A DNA stretch of 64,000 nucleotides. It comes from CAVVAH01 sp963746175. Its GTDB lineage: Bacteria > Actinomycetota > Actinomycetes > JACCUZ01. A program made the translations under genes and the position numbers. The notes below the pieces were generated by a model, which was given only the letters and a program-made list of their open reading frames with translations, was not told the origin of the DNA and ran no database searches. The stretch covers positions 248,001 through 312,000 of the forward strand of contig CAVVAH010000001.1 of assembly GCA_963746175.1 (NCBI GenBank), written 5' to 3'. Of the stretch, positions 30,762 to 43,931 are shown piece after piece (the stretch's first letter is position 1; each line of letters begins with the position of its first letter).

Positions 30762-32531
30762 GTGCTCGAGGAGATGCGGATCCGGGGCCTCGGCGTCATC
30801 GACGACGCCGTGCTCGAGCTCGCGCCCGGGCTGACCGTGGTCTCCGGCGAGACCGGCGCCGGCAAGACGATGGTGGTCACCGGGCTCGGTCTGCTCTTCG
30901 GCGGCCGGGCCGATCCCGGTGCGGTCCGGCCCGGCGCCGACGCGGCGTCGGTGGAGGGCCGGTTGCGCATCGACCCCGACGGTCCGGTGGCCGCCCGCGC
31001 GCTCGACGCCGGGGCCGATCTCGACGACGACGTGCTGCTCGTCGCGCGCACGGTGGCGGCCGGCGGCCGCTCCCGCGCCCATCTCGGCGGCCGCGGCGTG
31101 CCGGCGGGCGTGCTCGCCGAGCTGGCCGACGCGTGCGTCGCGGTGCACGGGCAGATGGACCAGACCCGGCTGCGGCAGCCCGCGCACCAGCGCGAGGCGC
31201 TCGACCGCTACGCCGGTGACGGCGTCGCTGCCCCGCTGGCGGCCTACCGCTCGGCGTACGACGAGCTGCGCGATCTCGTCGTCGAGCTCGACGACCTGAC
31301 CACCCGCGCCCGGGAGCGCGCCCAGGAGGCCGACCTGCTGCGCTTCGGGCTGGGGGAGGTGGAGGCCGTCGACCCCCAGCCGGGCGAGCCCGCCGCGCTC
31401 GCGGTCGAGGAGGAGCGGCTCGGGCACGCCGACGGGCTCCGGGCCGGCGCGACCGTCGCGCACGAGGCGCTGCTGGGCGCGTCCGAGGGCTCGGACGGCC
31501 CCGACGGCCGTGACGCGGTCGGGCTGGTGTCGACCGCCCGCACCGCGCTGGAGCAGGTCGGGGTCCAGGACCCGCAGCTCGACGAGATGGTCGCCAGGCT
31601 GCGCGAGCTCGGCTACCTGCTCGCCGACGTCGGCGCCGACCTCGCGTCGTACGCCGCCACGATCGAGACCGACCCGGCCCGGCTGGCAGTCGTGCAGGAC
31701 CGCCGGGCCGAGCTGACCCGGCTGGTGCGCAAGTACGCCGAGGAGCCGCCGCCCGACGGCGACGGCGCTGCCGCGGTGCTGGCCTGGGCCCAGCGGGCGG
31801 CTGCCCGGGTGACGACCCTGGAGGGTGACGACGACCGGATCGGGGTCCTCACGGCCCGGCGCGAGGAGCTGGTCGCCGAGCTGACCCGCACGGGCGGCGA
31901 GCTCTCCGCGGCGCGCATCGCAGCGGCGGCGCGGTTCGCCGCGGCGGTGTCCGACGAGCTGTCGGCGCTGGCGATGGCCAACGCCGAGGTCGAGGTGGCC
32001 GTCTCGCAGGCCGACGACCCCGAGGGGCTCGTCGTGGGCGGCCGCCCGGTGGCCTACCACCGGCACGGCGTCGACGAGGTCGAGCTCCTGCTGCGCCCGC
32101 ACACCGGCGCACCCGCTCGGCCGCTGCAGAAGGGTGCCTCCGGGGGCGAGCTGTCCCGCGTGATGCTGGCCATCGAGGTCGTGCTGGCCGGCACCGACCC
32201 GGTCCCCACGCTGGTCTTCGACGAGGTCGACGCCGGCGTCGGCGGGCGGGCCGCGGTCGAGGTGGGCCGCCGCCTGGCGGCGCTGGCGCGCACGGCGCAG
32301 GTGGTCGTCGTGACCCACCTGCCGCAGGTGGCGGCCTTCGCCGACCAGCACCTCGTGGTGCGGAAGTCCGACGACGGCACGGTGACCAGCAGCGGCGTCG
32401 TCGCCCTCGACGACGCCGGCCGGCTCCGGGAGCTGTCCCGGATGCTCGCCGGCCAGGAGGAGTCCGCGACGGCCGAGGCGCACGCGCGCGAGCTGCTCGA
32501 CTCGGCCCAGGAGGAGCGGGCGGCCCGCTGA
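30762..32531 (+). CDS. recN: DNA repair protein RecN
   Basis: SMC-like ATPase of double-strand-break repair, 589 residues. Walker A is 'VSGETGAGKTMVVTGL', central coiled coils run about 155-365, the ABC signature is 'QKGASGGELSRVMLA' and Walker B 'PTLVFDEVDAGVGG'. The GTG at 30762 follows TAGGCT (30749-30754) by seven bases, so it may have its own leaderless transcript. ATG 30774 is an alternative start. Confidence 0.96.
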   Translation: MLEEMRIRGLGVIDDAVLELAPGLTVVSGETGAGKTMVVTGLGLLFGGRADPGAVRPGADAASVEGRLRIDPDGPVAARALDAGADLDDDVLLVARTVAAGGRSRAHLGGRGVPAGVLAELADACVAVHGQMDQTRLRQPAHQREALDRYAGDGVAAPLAAYRSAYDELRDLVVELDDLTTRARERAQEADLLRFGLGEVEAVDPQPGEPAALAVEEERLGHADGLRAGATVAHEALLGASEGSDGPDGRDAVGLVSTARTALEQVGVQDPQLDEMVARLRELGYLLADVGADLASYAATIETDPARLAVVQDRRAELTRLVRKYAEEPPPDGDGAAAVLAWAQRAAARVTTLEGDDDRIGVLTARREELVAELTRTGGELSAARIAAAARFAAAVSDELSALAMANAEVEVAVSQADDPEGLVVGGRPVAYHRHGVDEVELLLRPHTGAPARPLQKGASGGELSRVMLAIEVVLAGTDPVPTLVFDEVDAGVGGRAAVEVGRRLAALARTAQVVVVTHLPQVAAFADQHLVVRKSDDGTVTSSGVVALDDAGRLRELSRMLAGQEESATAEAHARELLDSAQEERAAR

Positions 32532-32605
32532 CCGCTGACCGGTGGACGGCGTACACGCCGGGCCAGGTCCCAGGAGTCACACCAGTCACATGGCAGCATC
32601 GCGCT

Positions 32606-33777
32606 ATGCGCCTGGCCACTCTCCGTCGGACCCGTCACCAGCCCGCCCTGCCGGGCCTGCAGGGGACCGCTCGCGTCTCCCGGCTGGCCGGGCACCTGGC
32701 CCGCCGGGCGCGGCCCGGTGACATCGTCGTCATCGACCACCTGGACCTCGACGGCCCCAGCGCGCAGCTGCTCGTCGACGCCCGCGTGGCCGCGGTCGTC
32801 AACGCCTCGCCGAGCATCAGCGGCCGCTACCCCAACCTGGGTCCGCACGTCCTCGTGAGCGCGGGCATCGTGCTGCTCGACGACGTGGGCACCGAGGTGC
32901 TGGCCCGGGTCGACGACGGCGAGAGGGTGCGGCTGGACGGCGACGTCCTCTACCGGGGCGAGGAGGTCGTGGCTCGCGGCCGTCTCATGACGCAGGAGTC
33001 GGTGCACCTCGCCGTGGAGGCGGCTCGCGCCGGCCTCGGCGCGCAGCTGGAGGCCTTCGCGCACGCGACCACCGAGCACCTCCGGCGCGAGGCCGACGTC
33101 CTGCTGGACGGCAGCGGCGTCCCCGGCGTCCGGACCCCGCTCGAGCAGCGCCGGGTGGTGATCGTCACCAGGGCCCGTGGCGTCGAGCACGAGCTCCGGC
33201 GCCTGCGGCCCTGGATCCGCAGCCACGAGCCGGTGCTGGTGGGGGTCGACGAGGGTGCCGACGCGCTGCTCGCCACCGGGCTGCGCCCGCACCTGGTGGT
33301 CGGCGACCCACGCCTCATGAGCGAGGACGTGCTCGACTGCGGCGCCGAGCTCGTGGTCCGGGCCGACCGCGACGGCAGCGCCCCCGGTCTGCACCGGGCC
33401 GAGCAGGCCGGTCTCGAGCCGGTCGTCTTCGCCACGTCCGCGTCCGACGACGACGCCGCGCTGCTGCTCGTCGACGCCCACGACCCGGCCCTCGTGGTGG
33501 GCGTCGGCTGGCACCCCACCCTCGGCGCGCTCGTCGACTCGGCGCGGACCGACATGCCCACGGCCTTCCTCACCCGACTGCGGCTGGGCGACCGGTTCGT
33601 CGACGCGTCCGCCGTCCATGCGCTGCACCAGCGTCCGCCCCGGACCTGGCCGCTCTGGCTGCTCTGCGTGCTCCTGCTCGGTGCGTTGGCCGCGACCGTG
33701 CTGCTCGCACCGGACTCCACGCTGGTGGGGCAGTACAGGCAGGACGTCGTCGACGCCGTCAACGGGCTGCTCGACCG

Positions 33778-33781
<4 letters not shown>
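32606..33781 (+). CDS. steA: SteA-like septation factor
   Basis: 391 residues with one C-terminal membrane helix ('WPLWLLCVLLLGALAATVLL', about 350-370). The soluble part contains 'RYPNLGPHVLVSAGIVLLDD' and a thiamine-pyrophosphokinase-like half ('LVVGDPRLMSEDVL'). The homologue Rv1697 lies in the same order. In Corynebacterium glutamicum SteA works with SteB to control the peptidoglycan hydrolase RipA at the septum. CAGCAT precedes the ATG by six bases. It overlaps the next gene by four bases. Confidence 0.88.
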
Positions 33782-37108
<3,327 letters not shown>

Positions 37109-37121
37109 CCCGACCCCTACA

Positions 37122-37177
37122 CCGTGATCATGAAGATCTGTGCACGCACGTGCGTACAGAAGCCTTCATGATCACGG
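37122..37177. terminator. TGATCATG palindrome, copy 1 (bidirectional terminator)
   Basis: Arms CCGTGATCATGAAG (37122-37135) and CTTCATGATCACGG (37164-37177) pair perfectly over 14 bases. The 28-base loop contains a second stem (TCTGT with ACAGA, and the palindrome ACGCACGTGCGT). It lies between the convergent ends of the NUDIX gene and the membrane protein gene. Confidence 0.8.
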
Positions 37178-37190
37178 GATCTGAGGCGGG

Positions 37191-37817
37191 TCACGCGGCG
37201 AGGAAGCCGTCGCGGGGCTCGCGGAGGCCGAGCTCGTCGAGCTCCAGCCGGGCCAGCACGGCCGTGGCGGCGGGGGAGCCCTCCTTCCAGCCCTGGACCA
37301 CCGCCGGGTCCAGCCGGGCCAGCTCGCGCAGCGGCTGCCGGGCCAGCGCCCGGACCGCCAGCAGGTCCGCGGCGCCGGGCGCCCGGCGCACCAGCCGGGA
37401 GGCGGCCGACGCCTCGACCACCCAGGCGAGCCGGCGCGGCAGCCAGAGCCCCAGCAGCAGCAGGATCGGCATCGCGGCGACCAGGATCCCGCTCAGCACG
37501 GCCAGCCGCTCGACCGAGTCCTGGTAGGCCTGCGCACTCTCGGCCAGCTGGCGGCTGGTGGCCGCCAGCGCCTGGAACGGCTTGGCCACCGCGTCGCCGA
37601 CCAGCGGGGTCCCGTCCACGTTGCCGGCGGCGTCGCGCATCGAGCCCGCGGTGGACCGGGCCGCGTCCTCGGCGTCCCGCCCCGGCGCCGCCAGCGCCGC
37701 GACCTTCTCGTGGGTCCCCCGGCCGAGCCGCACGGCGAGGAAGACGAGAATCACCACGACGAGGTCGCCGGCGAGCTGTCCGAGCACCCGGGTGGGCCGG
37801 TCCGCGTAGAGCTTCAT
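37191..37817 (-). CDS. Membrane protein of unknown function
   Basis: 208 residues with two predicted membrane helices: 'LGQLAGDLVVVILVFLAVRL' near the N terminus and 'VLSGILVAAMPILLLLGLWL' near the middle. The segment between them is predicted extracytoplasmic, and the C-terminal part is Arg/Ala/Leu-rich. I do not recognise a family with a known activity. The ATG has AGGGGGG about six bases upstream. It is divergent from ald. Confidence 0.8.
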   Translation of the reverse strand: MKLYADRPTRVLGQLAGDLVVVILVFLAVRLGRGTHEKVAALAAPGRDAEDAARSTAGSMRDAAGNVDGTPLVGDAVAKPFQALAATSRQLAESAQAYQDSVERLAVLSGILVAAMPILLLLGLWLPRRLAWVVEASAASRLVRRAPGAADLLAVRALARQPLRELARLDPAVVQGWKEGSPAATAVLARLELDELGLREPRDGFLAA

Positions 37818-37881
37818 GGCCGCCCCCCTACCCAGCGCGGTCCCCGGCACCCGACGTGGGTGGCGACCCACCCGGCTTCAC

Positions 37882-37887
37882 TAGACT
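37882..37887 (+). promoter_or_regulatory. Putative ald -10 element
   Basis: TAGACT on the plus strand, about 57 bases before the ald GTG. No clear -35. Confidence 0.4.
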
Positions 37888-37943
37888 CCGAGGGCGCCGA
37901 CAACGCCGTCGTGCGCCACTCCCTGACGAAGGGCCTGATAGCC

Positions 37944-39059
37944 GTGAAGGTCGGCATCCCTCGCGAGGTCAAGAACCACGAGTACCGCGTCGCCATCACG
38001 CCCTCGGGCGTGCACGAGCTGGTCAGCCACGGGCACGACGTCTACGTCGAGAAGGACGCCGGCGTCGGCTCGTCCATCCCGGACGAGGACTACATCGCCG
38101 CCGGTGCGAAGGTCCTGGGCACCGCCGACGAGGTGTGGGAGACCGGCGACCTGGTCCTCAAGGTCAAGGAGCCCGTGGCGCAGGAGTACCACCGGATGCG
38201 CGAGGGCCAGACCCTCTTCACCTACCTGCACCTGGCGGCCGACAGGCCCCTCACCGAGGAGCTGGCGAAGCGCAAGGTCACCGGGATCGCGTACGAGACC
38301 GTCGAGCTGCCCGACCGGTCGCTGCCGCTGCTCGCGCCGATGTCCGAGGTGGCCGGCCGGCTGGCGCCGCAGGTCGGGGCGCACACGCTGCTGCGCGCCG
38401 AGGGCGGCCGCGGCATCCTGATGGGCGGCGTGTCCGGCGTGTACGCCGCGAAGGTCGTCGTCATCGGCGCCGGCGTCTCGGGCATGAACGCCGCAGCGAT
38501 CGCCCTCGGCATGCAGGCCGAGGTGCTGCTGCTGGACCGCAACATCCAGCGCCTCCGCGACGTGGACCGGATCTACCAGGGCCACATGCAGACGGTCGCG
38601 TCCAACACCTACGAGATCGAGCGCGCCTGCCTCGACGCCGACCTCGTCATCGGCGCCGTCCTGGTGCCGGGGGCCAAGGCGCCGAAGCTGGTCACCAACG
38701 AGCTGGTCTCGCGGATGCGGCCCGGCTCGGTGCTCGTCGACATCTCGATCGACCAGGGCGGCTGCTTCGAGGACTCGAAGCCGACCACCCACGCCGACCC
38801 GACGTACAAGGTGCACGACTCGGTCTTCTACTGCGTGGCGAACATGCCGGGCGCGGTGCCGCACACCTCGACGTACGCGCTGACCAACGTCACGCTGCCG
38901 TACGCCCTGGAGCTGGCCAACCGCGGCTGGCGGGACGCCCTCAGGGCCGACAAGGCGCTGGCCCTGGGTCTCAACACGTACGACGGCCAGGTCACGTACG
39001 GCCCGGTCGCCGAGGCGCACGGCATGGCGTCGGTCACCCTCGACGAGGTGCTGGGCTGA
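37944..39059 (+). CDS. ald: Alanine dehydrogenase
   Basis: Interconverts alanine and pyruvate plus ammonium with NAD. 371 residues. The N-terminal signature '[19 protein letters not shown]' and the nucleotide-binding '[18 protein letters not shown]' are family hallmarks, with the catalytic Lys and His in 'LVLKVKEPV' and 'LFTYLHLAA'. The GTG at 37944 is followed directly by these conserved residues. AAGGG lies about ten bases upstream. Confidence 0.97.
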   Translation: MKVGIPREVKNHEYRVAITPSGVHELVSHGHDVYVEKDAGVGSSIPDEDYIAAGAKVLGTADEVWETGDLVLKVKEPVAQEYHRMREGQTLFTYLHLAADRPLTEELAKRKVTGIAYETVELPDRSLPLLAPMSEVAGRLAPQVGAHTLLRAEGGRGILMGGVSGVYAAKVVVIGAGVSGMNAAAIALGMQAEVLLLDRNIQRLRDVDRIYQGHMQTVASNTYEIERACLDADLVIGAVLVPGAKAPKLVTNELVSRMRPGSVLVDISIDQGGCFEDSKPTTHADPTYKVHDSVFYCVANMPGAVPHTSTYALTNVTLPYALELANRGWRDALRADKALALGLNTYDGQVTYGPVAEAHGMASVTLDEVLG

Positions 39060-39063
39060 ACTT

Positions 39064-39110
39064 CCCCACGACATCGCTCGGTTCGCGTCGCGATGACGCG
39101 GGGGCCCCGA
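39064..39110 (+). repeat. Dispersed palindromic element, copy 3 (ald-xerD gap)
   Basis: CCCCACGA at 39064-39071 and GCGGGGGCCCCGA at 39098-39110, with an inner stem CATCGC (39072-39077) and GCGATG (39090-39095). It ends two bases before the xerD ATG and fills the gap after the ald stop, as copy 1 does before argJ. Confidence 0.6.
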
Positions 39111-39111
39111 G

Positions 39112-40041
39112 ATGAAGGCGCTGCAGCAGGAGCTGCAGACCTACCTCGACCACCTGTCCGTCGAGCGCGGGCTCGCGGCCAACACGCTCGCGTCGTACCG
39201 CCGTGACCTGCGGCGGTACCTCGTGCACCTCGCAGCCCGCGACATCGCTGCGCCGGACGAGGTGACCGAGCCGGACGTCAGCGCCTTCCTCGTCGCGCTC
39301 CGCGAGGGCGACGAGGAGCATCCGGCGCTGGCGGCCAACTCCGCCGCCCGGGCGGTCGTCGCCGTGCGCGGCTTCCACCGGTTCCTGCTGCGCGAGGGGC
39401 TGACGACGGCCGACCCGGCACGCGGGGTGCGGCCGCCGTCACCGCCGAAGCGGCTGCCCAAGGCGATCTCGGTGGAAGAGGTCGAGGCCCTGCTGGTCGC
39501 CGCCGGGGCGGACGACACCCCGCGGGCCCTCCGGGACCGTGCGCTGCTCGAGCTGCTGTACGGCTGCGGGGCGCGCATATCCGAGGCGGTCGGCCTCGAC
39601 GTCGACGAGCTCGACATGGAGGCCGGCACCGTCAAGCTCCTCGGCAAGGGCAGCAAGGAGCGGGTGGTGCCGGTCGGCTCCTACGCCCGCGAGGCCGTCT
39701 CGGCGTACCTCGTCCGCGGCCGGCCGGTGCTCGCGGCCGGCAAGGGGGTGTCGCACGGCTCACCGGCGCTCTTCCTCAACGCCCGCGGCGGCCGTCTCTC
39801 GCGGCAGAGCGCGTGGACGGTGCTCCGGGCGGCCGCCCAGCGGGCCGGCATCCGCAAGGAGATCTCACCGCACACGCTGCGGCACTCGTTCGCGACCCAC
39901 CTCCTCGACGGCGGCGCCGACGTCCGGGTGGTGCAGGAGCTGCTCGGGCACGCCAGCGTCACGACCACCCAGGTCTACACACTGGTCACCGTCGACCGGC
40001 TGCGCGAGGTCTACGCGACGTCCCACCCGCGCGCGACCTGA
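39112..40041 (+). CDS. xerD: Site-specific tyrosine recombinase XerD
   Basis: Resolves chromosome dimers at dif with XerC. 309 residues. An N-terminal SAM-like DNA-binding domain (about 1-90) precedes the catalytic domain with Arg in '[11 protein letters not shown]', Lys in '[10 protein letters not shown]', '[17 protein letters not shown]', '[16 protein letters not shown]' with the nucleophilic Tyr. The chromosomal position (Rv1701 equivalent, before parA and scpAB) supports a housekeeping role rather than a phage integrase. Confidence 0.95.
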   Translation: MKALQQELQTYLDHLSVERGLAANTLASYRRDLRRYLVHLAARDIAAPDEVTEPDVSAFLVALREGDEEHPALAANSAARAVVAVRGFHRFLLREGLTTADPARGVRPPSPPKRLPKAISVEEVEALLVAAGADDTPRALRDRALLELLYGCGARISEAVGLDVDELDMEAGTVKLLGKGSKERVVPVGSYAREAVSAYLVRGRPVLAAGKGVSHGSPALFLNARGGRLSRQSAWTVLRAAAQRAGIRKEISPHTLRHSFATHLLDGGADVRVVQELLGHASVTTTQVYTLVTVDRLREVYATSHPRAT

Positions 40042-40156
40042 ATCGGGCCCTCGCTCCTCGGCGTGGCGCCGTGATCGGGCCGCCGTCGCTGCCTACTGTC
40101 GCCCTCGAGGTCGGTACGCCGACAGGCCGACGAGTCGACAAAACGAGGACGGCGAC

Positions 40157-41125
40157 GTGAGCACCCAACCGTTGATGCCCCCCGAGGAGCCGGATCGCGA
40201 GGCGCCGCACGTGCCGGCGGTCGAGATCGACGCCGCCGCCTTCGCCGAGGCCCTGCCCGTGAAGGAACCGGTGGCGGCCAACCGGCCGATGGGGCCGACC
40301 GGCCGTCCGATGCCGGTGATCCCGGAGCCCGCCGCGCGCGAGTCGCACGGGAACGCCCGGATCATCGCGATGTGCAACCAGAAGGGCGGCGTGGGCAAGA
40401 CCACGACCACCATCAACCTGGGCGCCTCGCTCGCCGAGCTCGGCCGCAAGGTCCTGCTGGTCGACTTCGACCCGCAGGGCTCCCTCACGGTCGGCCTCGG
40501 GGTCAACCCCTACGACATCACGACGAGCGTCTACAACCTGGTGATGGACCGAGGAGTCACCCTCGACGACGTGGTCGTCAAGACCGGCGTGCCCGGCCTC
40601 GACCTGGTCCCGAGCAACATCGACCTGTCGGCCGCCGAGGTGCAGCTGGTGTCGGAGGTGGCCCGCGAGCAGGTCCTCGCCCGGGCCCTGGCGCCCGCGG
40701 TCGAGGACTACGACTTCGTCATCATCGACTGCCAGCCCTCGCTGGGGCTGCTCACCGTCAACGCGCTGACGGCGGCGCACGGCGTCATCGTGCCGATGGA
40801 GGCCGAGTTCTTCGCGCTGCGCGGAGTGGCCATGCTGGTCGAGACCATCCAGAAGGTGCAGGACCGGCTCAACCCCGAGCTCGAGATCGACGGCCTGGTG
40901 GCCACGATGTTCGACGCGCGCACGGTGCACAGCCGCGAGGTCGTGGCCCGGCTGGTCGAGGCGTTCGAGGACAAGGTGTTCCACACCGCGATCCACCGCA
41001 CGGTTCGCTTCCCCGAGACGACTGTCGCCGGCGAGCCGATCACGACCTTCGCGTCCTCCTCCGGCGGTGCGTACTCCTACCGCCAGCTGGCCAAGGAGGT
41101 GCTGTGGCGGTGCCCGGGCACGTGA
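40157..41125 (+). CDS. parA: ParA-family ATPase
   Basis: 322 residues. A disordered N-terminal tail of about 70 residues precedes the deviant Walker A 'QKGGVGKTTTTINLGASLA', then 'LLVDFDPQGSLTVGLG' and 'DFVIIDCQPSLGLLTVNAL'. It is the orphan ParA (Rv1708 position) next to scpAB, distinct from the ParA at the origin. GAGGA lies six bases before the GTG. A TACTGT at 40094-40099 may be its -10. The stop overlaps the next gene. Confidence 0.92.
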   Translation: MSTQPLMPPEEPDREAPHVPAVEIDAAAFAEALPVKEPVAANRPMGPTGRPMPVIPEPAARESHGNARIIAMCNQKGGVGKTTTTINLGASLAELGRKVLLVDFDPQGSLTVGLGVNPYDITTSVYNLVMDRGVTLDDVVVKTGVPGLDLVPSNIDLSAAEVQLVSEVAREQVLARALAPAVEDYDFVIIDCQPSLGLLTVNALTAAHGVIVPMEAEFFALRGVAMLVETIQKVQDRLNPELEIDGLVATMFDARTVHSREVVARLVEAFEDKVFHTAIHRTVRFPETTVAGEPITTFASSSGGAYSYRQLAKEVLWRCPGT

Positions 41126-41475
41126 CGGGAGCGGCCGGCTCGGCCGCCGGCGATCCGGAGGAGCAGGAGCCGACCGCGTACGCCGGCACGGAGCCCGGGG
41201 GCGCCCGGGTCCGCCGGCTGCGGCCGCCGGCCGGCAAGACGTCCGGCCGCGAGCGGCACGACGAGAAGATCACCGTCTACGTCAGCGCCGACGAGCTGGT
41301 CGCCATCGAGCAGGCCCGGCTGGTGCTGCGCGCCGAGCACGGCGTGGCGGTCGACCGCGGCCGGCTCGTCCGGGAGGCGGTGGCCGAGATGCTGATCGAC
41401 CTGGAGCAGCACGGCGAAGCGAGCGTCGTGGTCGCCCGACTGCGCGAGCAGCGCGAGCAGCGCGAGACGTCCTGA
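41122..41475 (+). CDS. Small basic protein, possible ribbon-helix-helix partner of ParA
   Basis: 117 residues. The first 50 are disordered and basic. The rest, 'KITVYVSADELVAIEQARLVL' to 'VDRGRLVREAVAEMLIDLEQ', looks like a beta strand followed by two helices, the layout of RHH DNA-binding proteins. It ends in a charged 'RLREQREQRETS'. The GTG at 41122 overlaps the parA stop, so the two are translated together. In-frame GTGs at 41104 and 41110 are alternatives. Function inferred, not known. Confidence 0.75.
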   Translation: MTGAAGSAAGDPEEQEPTAYAGTEPGGARVRRLRPPAGKTSGRERHDEKITVYVSADELVAIEQARLVLRAEHGVAVDRGRLVREAVAEMLIDLEQHGEASVVVARLREQREQRETS

Positions 41476-41546
41476 CCGAGGTCGCCGCTGCGTCGCCCGA
41501 GGTGATCGAGTTGGGTGGCGCAGCGGGCACCGGTTACCGTGCCAGC

Positions 41547-42523
41547 GTGAGCGAGGAGACCGCTCCGCGGGCGGTGGCGGACGAGAGCGCGGCGGAGCCC
41601 GCTCCCGAGGTCGCCTCGGGGTCCGGCTTCCACGTCGACCTGGGCGAGCTCTTCGAGGGCCCGTTCGACCTGCTCCTCGGCCTGATCTCCAAGCACAAGC
41701 TGGACGTCACCGAGGTGGCGCTGTCCAAGGTCACCGACGAGTTCATCGCCCACATCAAGGCCAAGGGCCCGGAGTGGGACCTCGGCCAGGCGACCGAGTT
41801 CCTCGTCGTCGCCGCGACGCTGCTCGACCTCAAGGCGGCCCGGCTGCTGCCCAGCGGCGAGGTGGAGGACGAGGAGGACCTGGCGCTGCTCGAGGCGCGG
41901 GACCTGCTCTTCGCCCGGCTGCTGCAGTACCGCGCGTACAAGCAGGTGGCCGCGTTCTTCGCCGGGCGGATGGCCGACGAGGCGGGCCGGCACGCCCGGT
42001 CGGTGTCGTTGGAGCCGCACCTGGCCGGGCCTGCTGCCCGAGGTGCTGCTCGGCCTCGGCCCGCAGGAGTTCGCCCTGCTGGCCGCGAAGGCGTTCGCTG
42101 CCGAGGCCGGTCCCGATGGTCTCCGTCGACCACCTGCACGCCCCGACCGTCAGCGTGCGCGAGCAGGCCGCCATCCTCGTCACCGCCCTGCGCCGGTCGC
42201 GCCGGTCGACCTTCCGGGCGCTCATCGCCGACTGCGAGGGCACCCTGCTCGTGGTGGCACGCTTCCTCGCCCTGCTCGAGCTGTACCGCGAGGGAGCGGT
42301 GACCTTCGAGCAGGTCGACCCGCTCGGCGAGCTGCACATCCGCTGGACCGGCACCGACGAGGGCGAGATCGAGGTCCCGGACGAGTTCGAGGACGGCGCC
42401 GAGGGTCCGGCCGACGGCGACGGCAGCACCGAGGACCAGACCGACGGGCCCGACGAGGCGGCGGTTCGGACGAGACCGACGAGCACCACGATCGACCTGA
42501 GAGAGACGCGCAGCGATGACTGA
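41547..42523 (+). pseudogene. scpA: scpA, segregation and condensation protein A, broken by two +1 frameshifts
   Basis: Kleisin subunit of the SMC-ScpAB condensin. The first frame gives 'FEGPFDLLLGLISKHKLDVT' through 'SLEPHLAG' (to about 42029). The second frame gives 'LLPEVLLGLGPQEFALLAAK' (42031-42099). The third gives 'PRPVPMVSVDHLHAPTVSV' to the TGA at 42523. Dropping one base near 42030 and one near 42100 restores a continuous ScpA. The lesion resembles the one in argC. The GTG at 41547 is the likely start. The stop region overlaps the scpB ATG. Confidence 0.85.
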
Positions 42524-43160
42524 CGAGCAGCACCAGCCCGCCGCGCCGGCGGCCGAGGTCGACGGCACTGACGAGGTGGCGGAGGTGGTCGTCGACACCG
42601 GCGGCCCGTCGCTGCGCACCGCGCTGGAGGCGATCCTCATGGTCGTCGACGAGCCGGTCGGCGAGGTGCTGCTGGCGCAGGTCACCGAGAAGCCGACCGA
42701 GACCGTCCTCGCGACGCTGCGCGAGCTCGCCACCGAGTACGACGAGCAGGAGCGCGGCTTCCAGCTGCGCGAGGTCGCCGGCGGCTGGCGGTTCTACACC
42801 CGCGCCAGCGCGGCGGCGTACGTGGAACGGTTCGTCCTCGACGGCCAGCAGGCACGGCTCACCCAGGCCGCGCTCGAGACGCTGGCCGTGGTGGCCTACC
42901 GGCAGCCCGTGTCGCGGGCGCGGGTGTCCGCGGTCCGCGGCGTGAACGTCGACGGCGTGATGCGGACCCTCATGACGCGCGGCCTGGTCGAGGAGGCCGG
43001 CCACGACGGCGAGGGCGGGTCGACGCTGTACCGCACCACGACGTACTTCCTCGAGCGGCTCGGCCTGCGGGACATCTCCGAGCTGCCCGACCTCGCGCCG
43101 TTCCTGCCCGAGCTCGACTCGGTCGACGACTACACGAGCACCGGCACCGGCGGCGCATGA
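42516..43160 (+). CDS. scpB: Segregation and condensation protein B
   Basis: Dimeric winged-helix partner of ScpA, 214 residues. 'SLRTALEAILMVVDEPVGEV' and 'TQAALETLAVVAYRQPVSRA' with 'RGVNVDGVMRTLMTRGLVEE' are diagnostic. A negatively charged tail follows. ATG overlaps the scpA end by eight bases. The stop overlaps the rluB start. Confidence 0.95.
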   Translation: MTDEQHQPAAPAAEVDGTDEVAEVVVDTGGPSLRTALEAILMVVDEPVGEVLLAQVTEKPTETVLATLRELATEYDEQERGFQLREVAGGWRFYTRASAAAYVERFVLDGQQARLTQAALETLAVVAYRQPVSRARVSAVRGVNVDGVMRTLMTRGLVEEAGHDGEGGSTLYRTTTYFLERLGLRDISELPDLAPFLPELDSVDDYTSTGTGGA

Positions 43161-43903
43161 GCTACGACGAGAAGGAGCCGGACGGCGTCCGGCTCCAACG
43201 CGTGCTGGCCTCGGCGGGGCTCGGCAGCCGACGGGCCTGCGAGGAGCTCATCGAGGAGGGCCGGGTCGAGGTCGACGGCAAGGTCGTCACGGTCCAGGGG
43301 ATGCGGGTCGACCCCGCTCGCGCCGTCATCAAGGTCGACGGGCTGCGCATCGCATCCGCTGCGGACCACGTCTACATCGTGCTCAACAAGCCCAAGGGCG
43401 TCGTGAGCACGATGAGCGACCCGGAGGGCCGGCCGTCGCTGCAGGACTACGTCGGTGACCGCAACGCCCGGCTCTTCCACGTCGGACGGCTGGACACCGA
43501 CACGGAGGGTCTGATCCTGCTGACCAACGACGGTGACCTCGCGCACCGCCTCGCGCACCCGTCGTACGGCGTGGAGAAGACCTACCTCGCCGAGGTCACC
43601 GGCCCGGTCGCGCGTGACGTCGGCAAGCGGCTCAAGCAGGGCGTCGAGCTCGAGGACGGGCTGGTGCAGGTCGACTCGTTCCGGCTGGTCAGCCAGTCCG
43701 GCAACCGGGTGATGGTCGAGGTCGCGCTGCACGAGGGTCGTAAGCACGTCGTCCGCCGGATGCTCGCCGAGGTGGGGCACCCGGTCCTGCGGCTGGTGCG
43801 CACCGACGTCGGGCCGATCTCGCTCGGCCACCTCAAGCCCGGCAAGCAGCGCAAGCTGAGCCAGCAGGAGATCGGGGCGCTGTACAAGGCCGTCGGGCTG
43901 TGA
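43157..43903 (+). CDS. rluB: RluB-type rRNA pseudouridine synthase
   Basis: 248 residues. An N-terminal S4 domain ('VRLQRVLASAGLGSRRACEE', about 10-60) is followed by the RsuA/RluB catalytic core with 'VLNKPKGVVSTMSD' and the catalytic Asp in 'GRLDTDTEGLILLTNDGDLA'. Members with this architecture modify 23S U2605 (E. coli numbering). It ends the scpA-scpB-rluB run. Confidence 0.93.
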   Translation: MSYDEKEPDGVRLQRVLASAGLGSRRACEELIEEGRVEVDGKVVTVQGMRVDPARAVIKVDGLRIASAADHVYIVLNKPKGVVSTMSDPEGRPSLQDYVGDRNARLFHVGRLDTDTEGLILLTNDGDLAHRLAHPSYGVEKTYLAEVTGPVARDVGKRLKQGVELEDGLVQVDSFRLVSQSGNRVMVEVALHEGRKHVVRRMLAEVGHPVLRLVRTDVGPISLGHLKPGKQRKLSQQEIGALYKAVGL

Positions 43904-43931
43904 CACCGCTCGCCGCCCCGATCGCCTGACT

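Noticed and set aside
39112..40041. XerD as a phage or integrative-element integrase
   Set aside because: The neighbourhood is the conserved ald-xerD-parA-scpA order of housekeeping genes, and no tRNA attachment site or phage genes are present.
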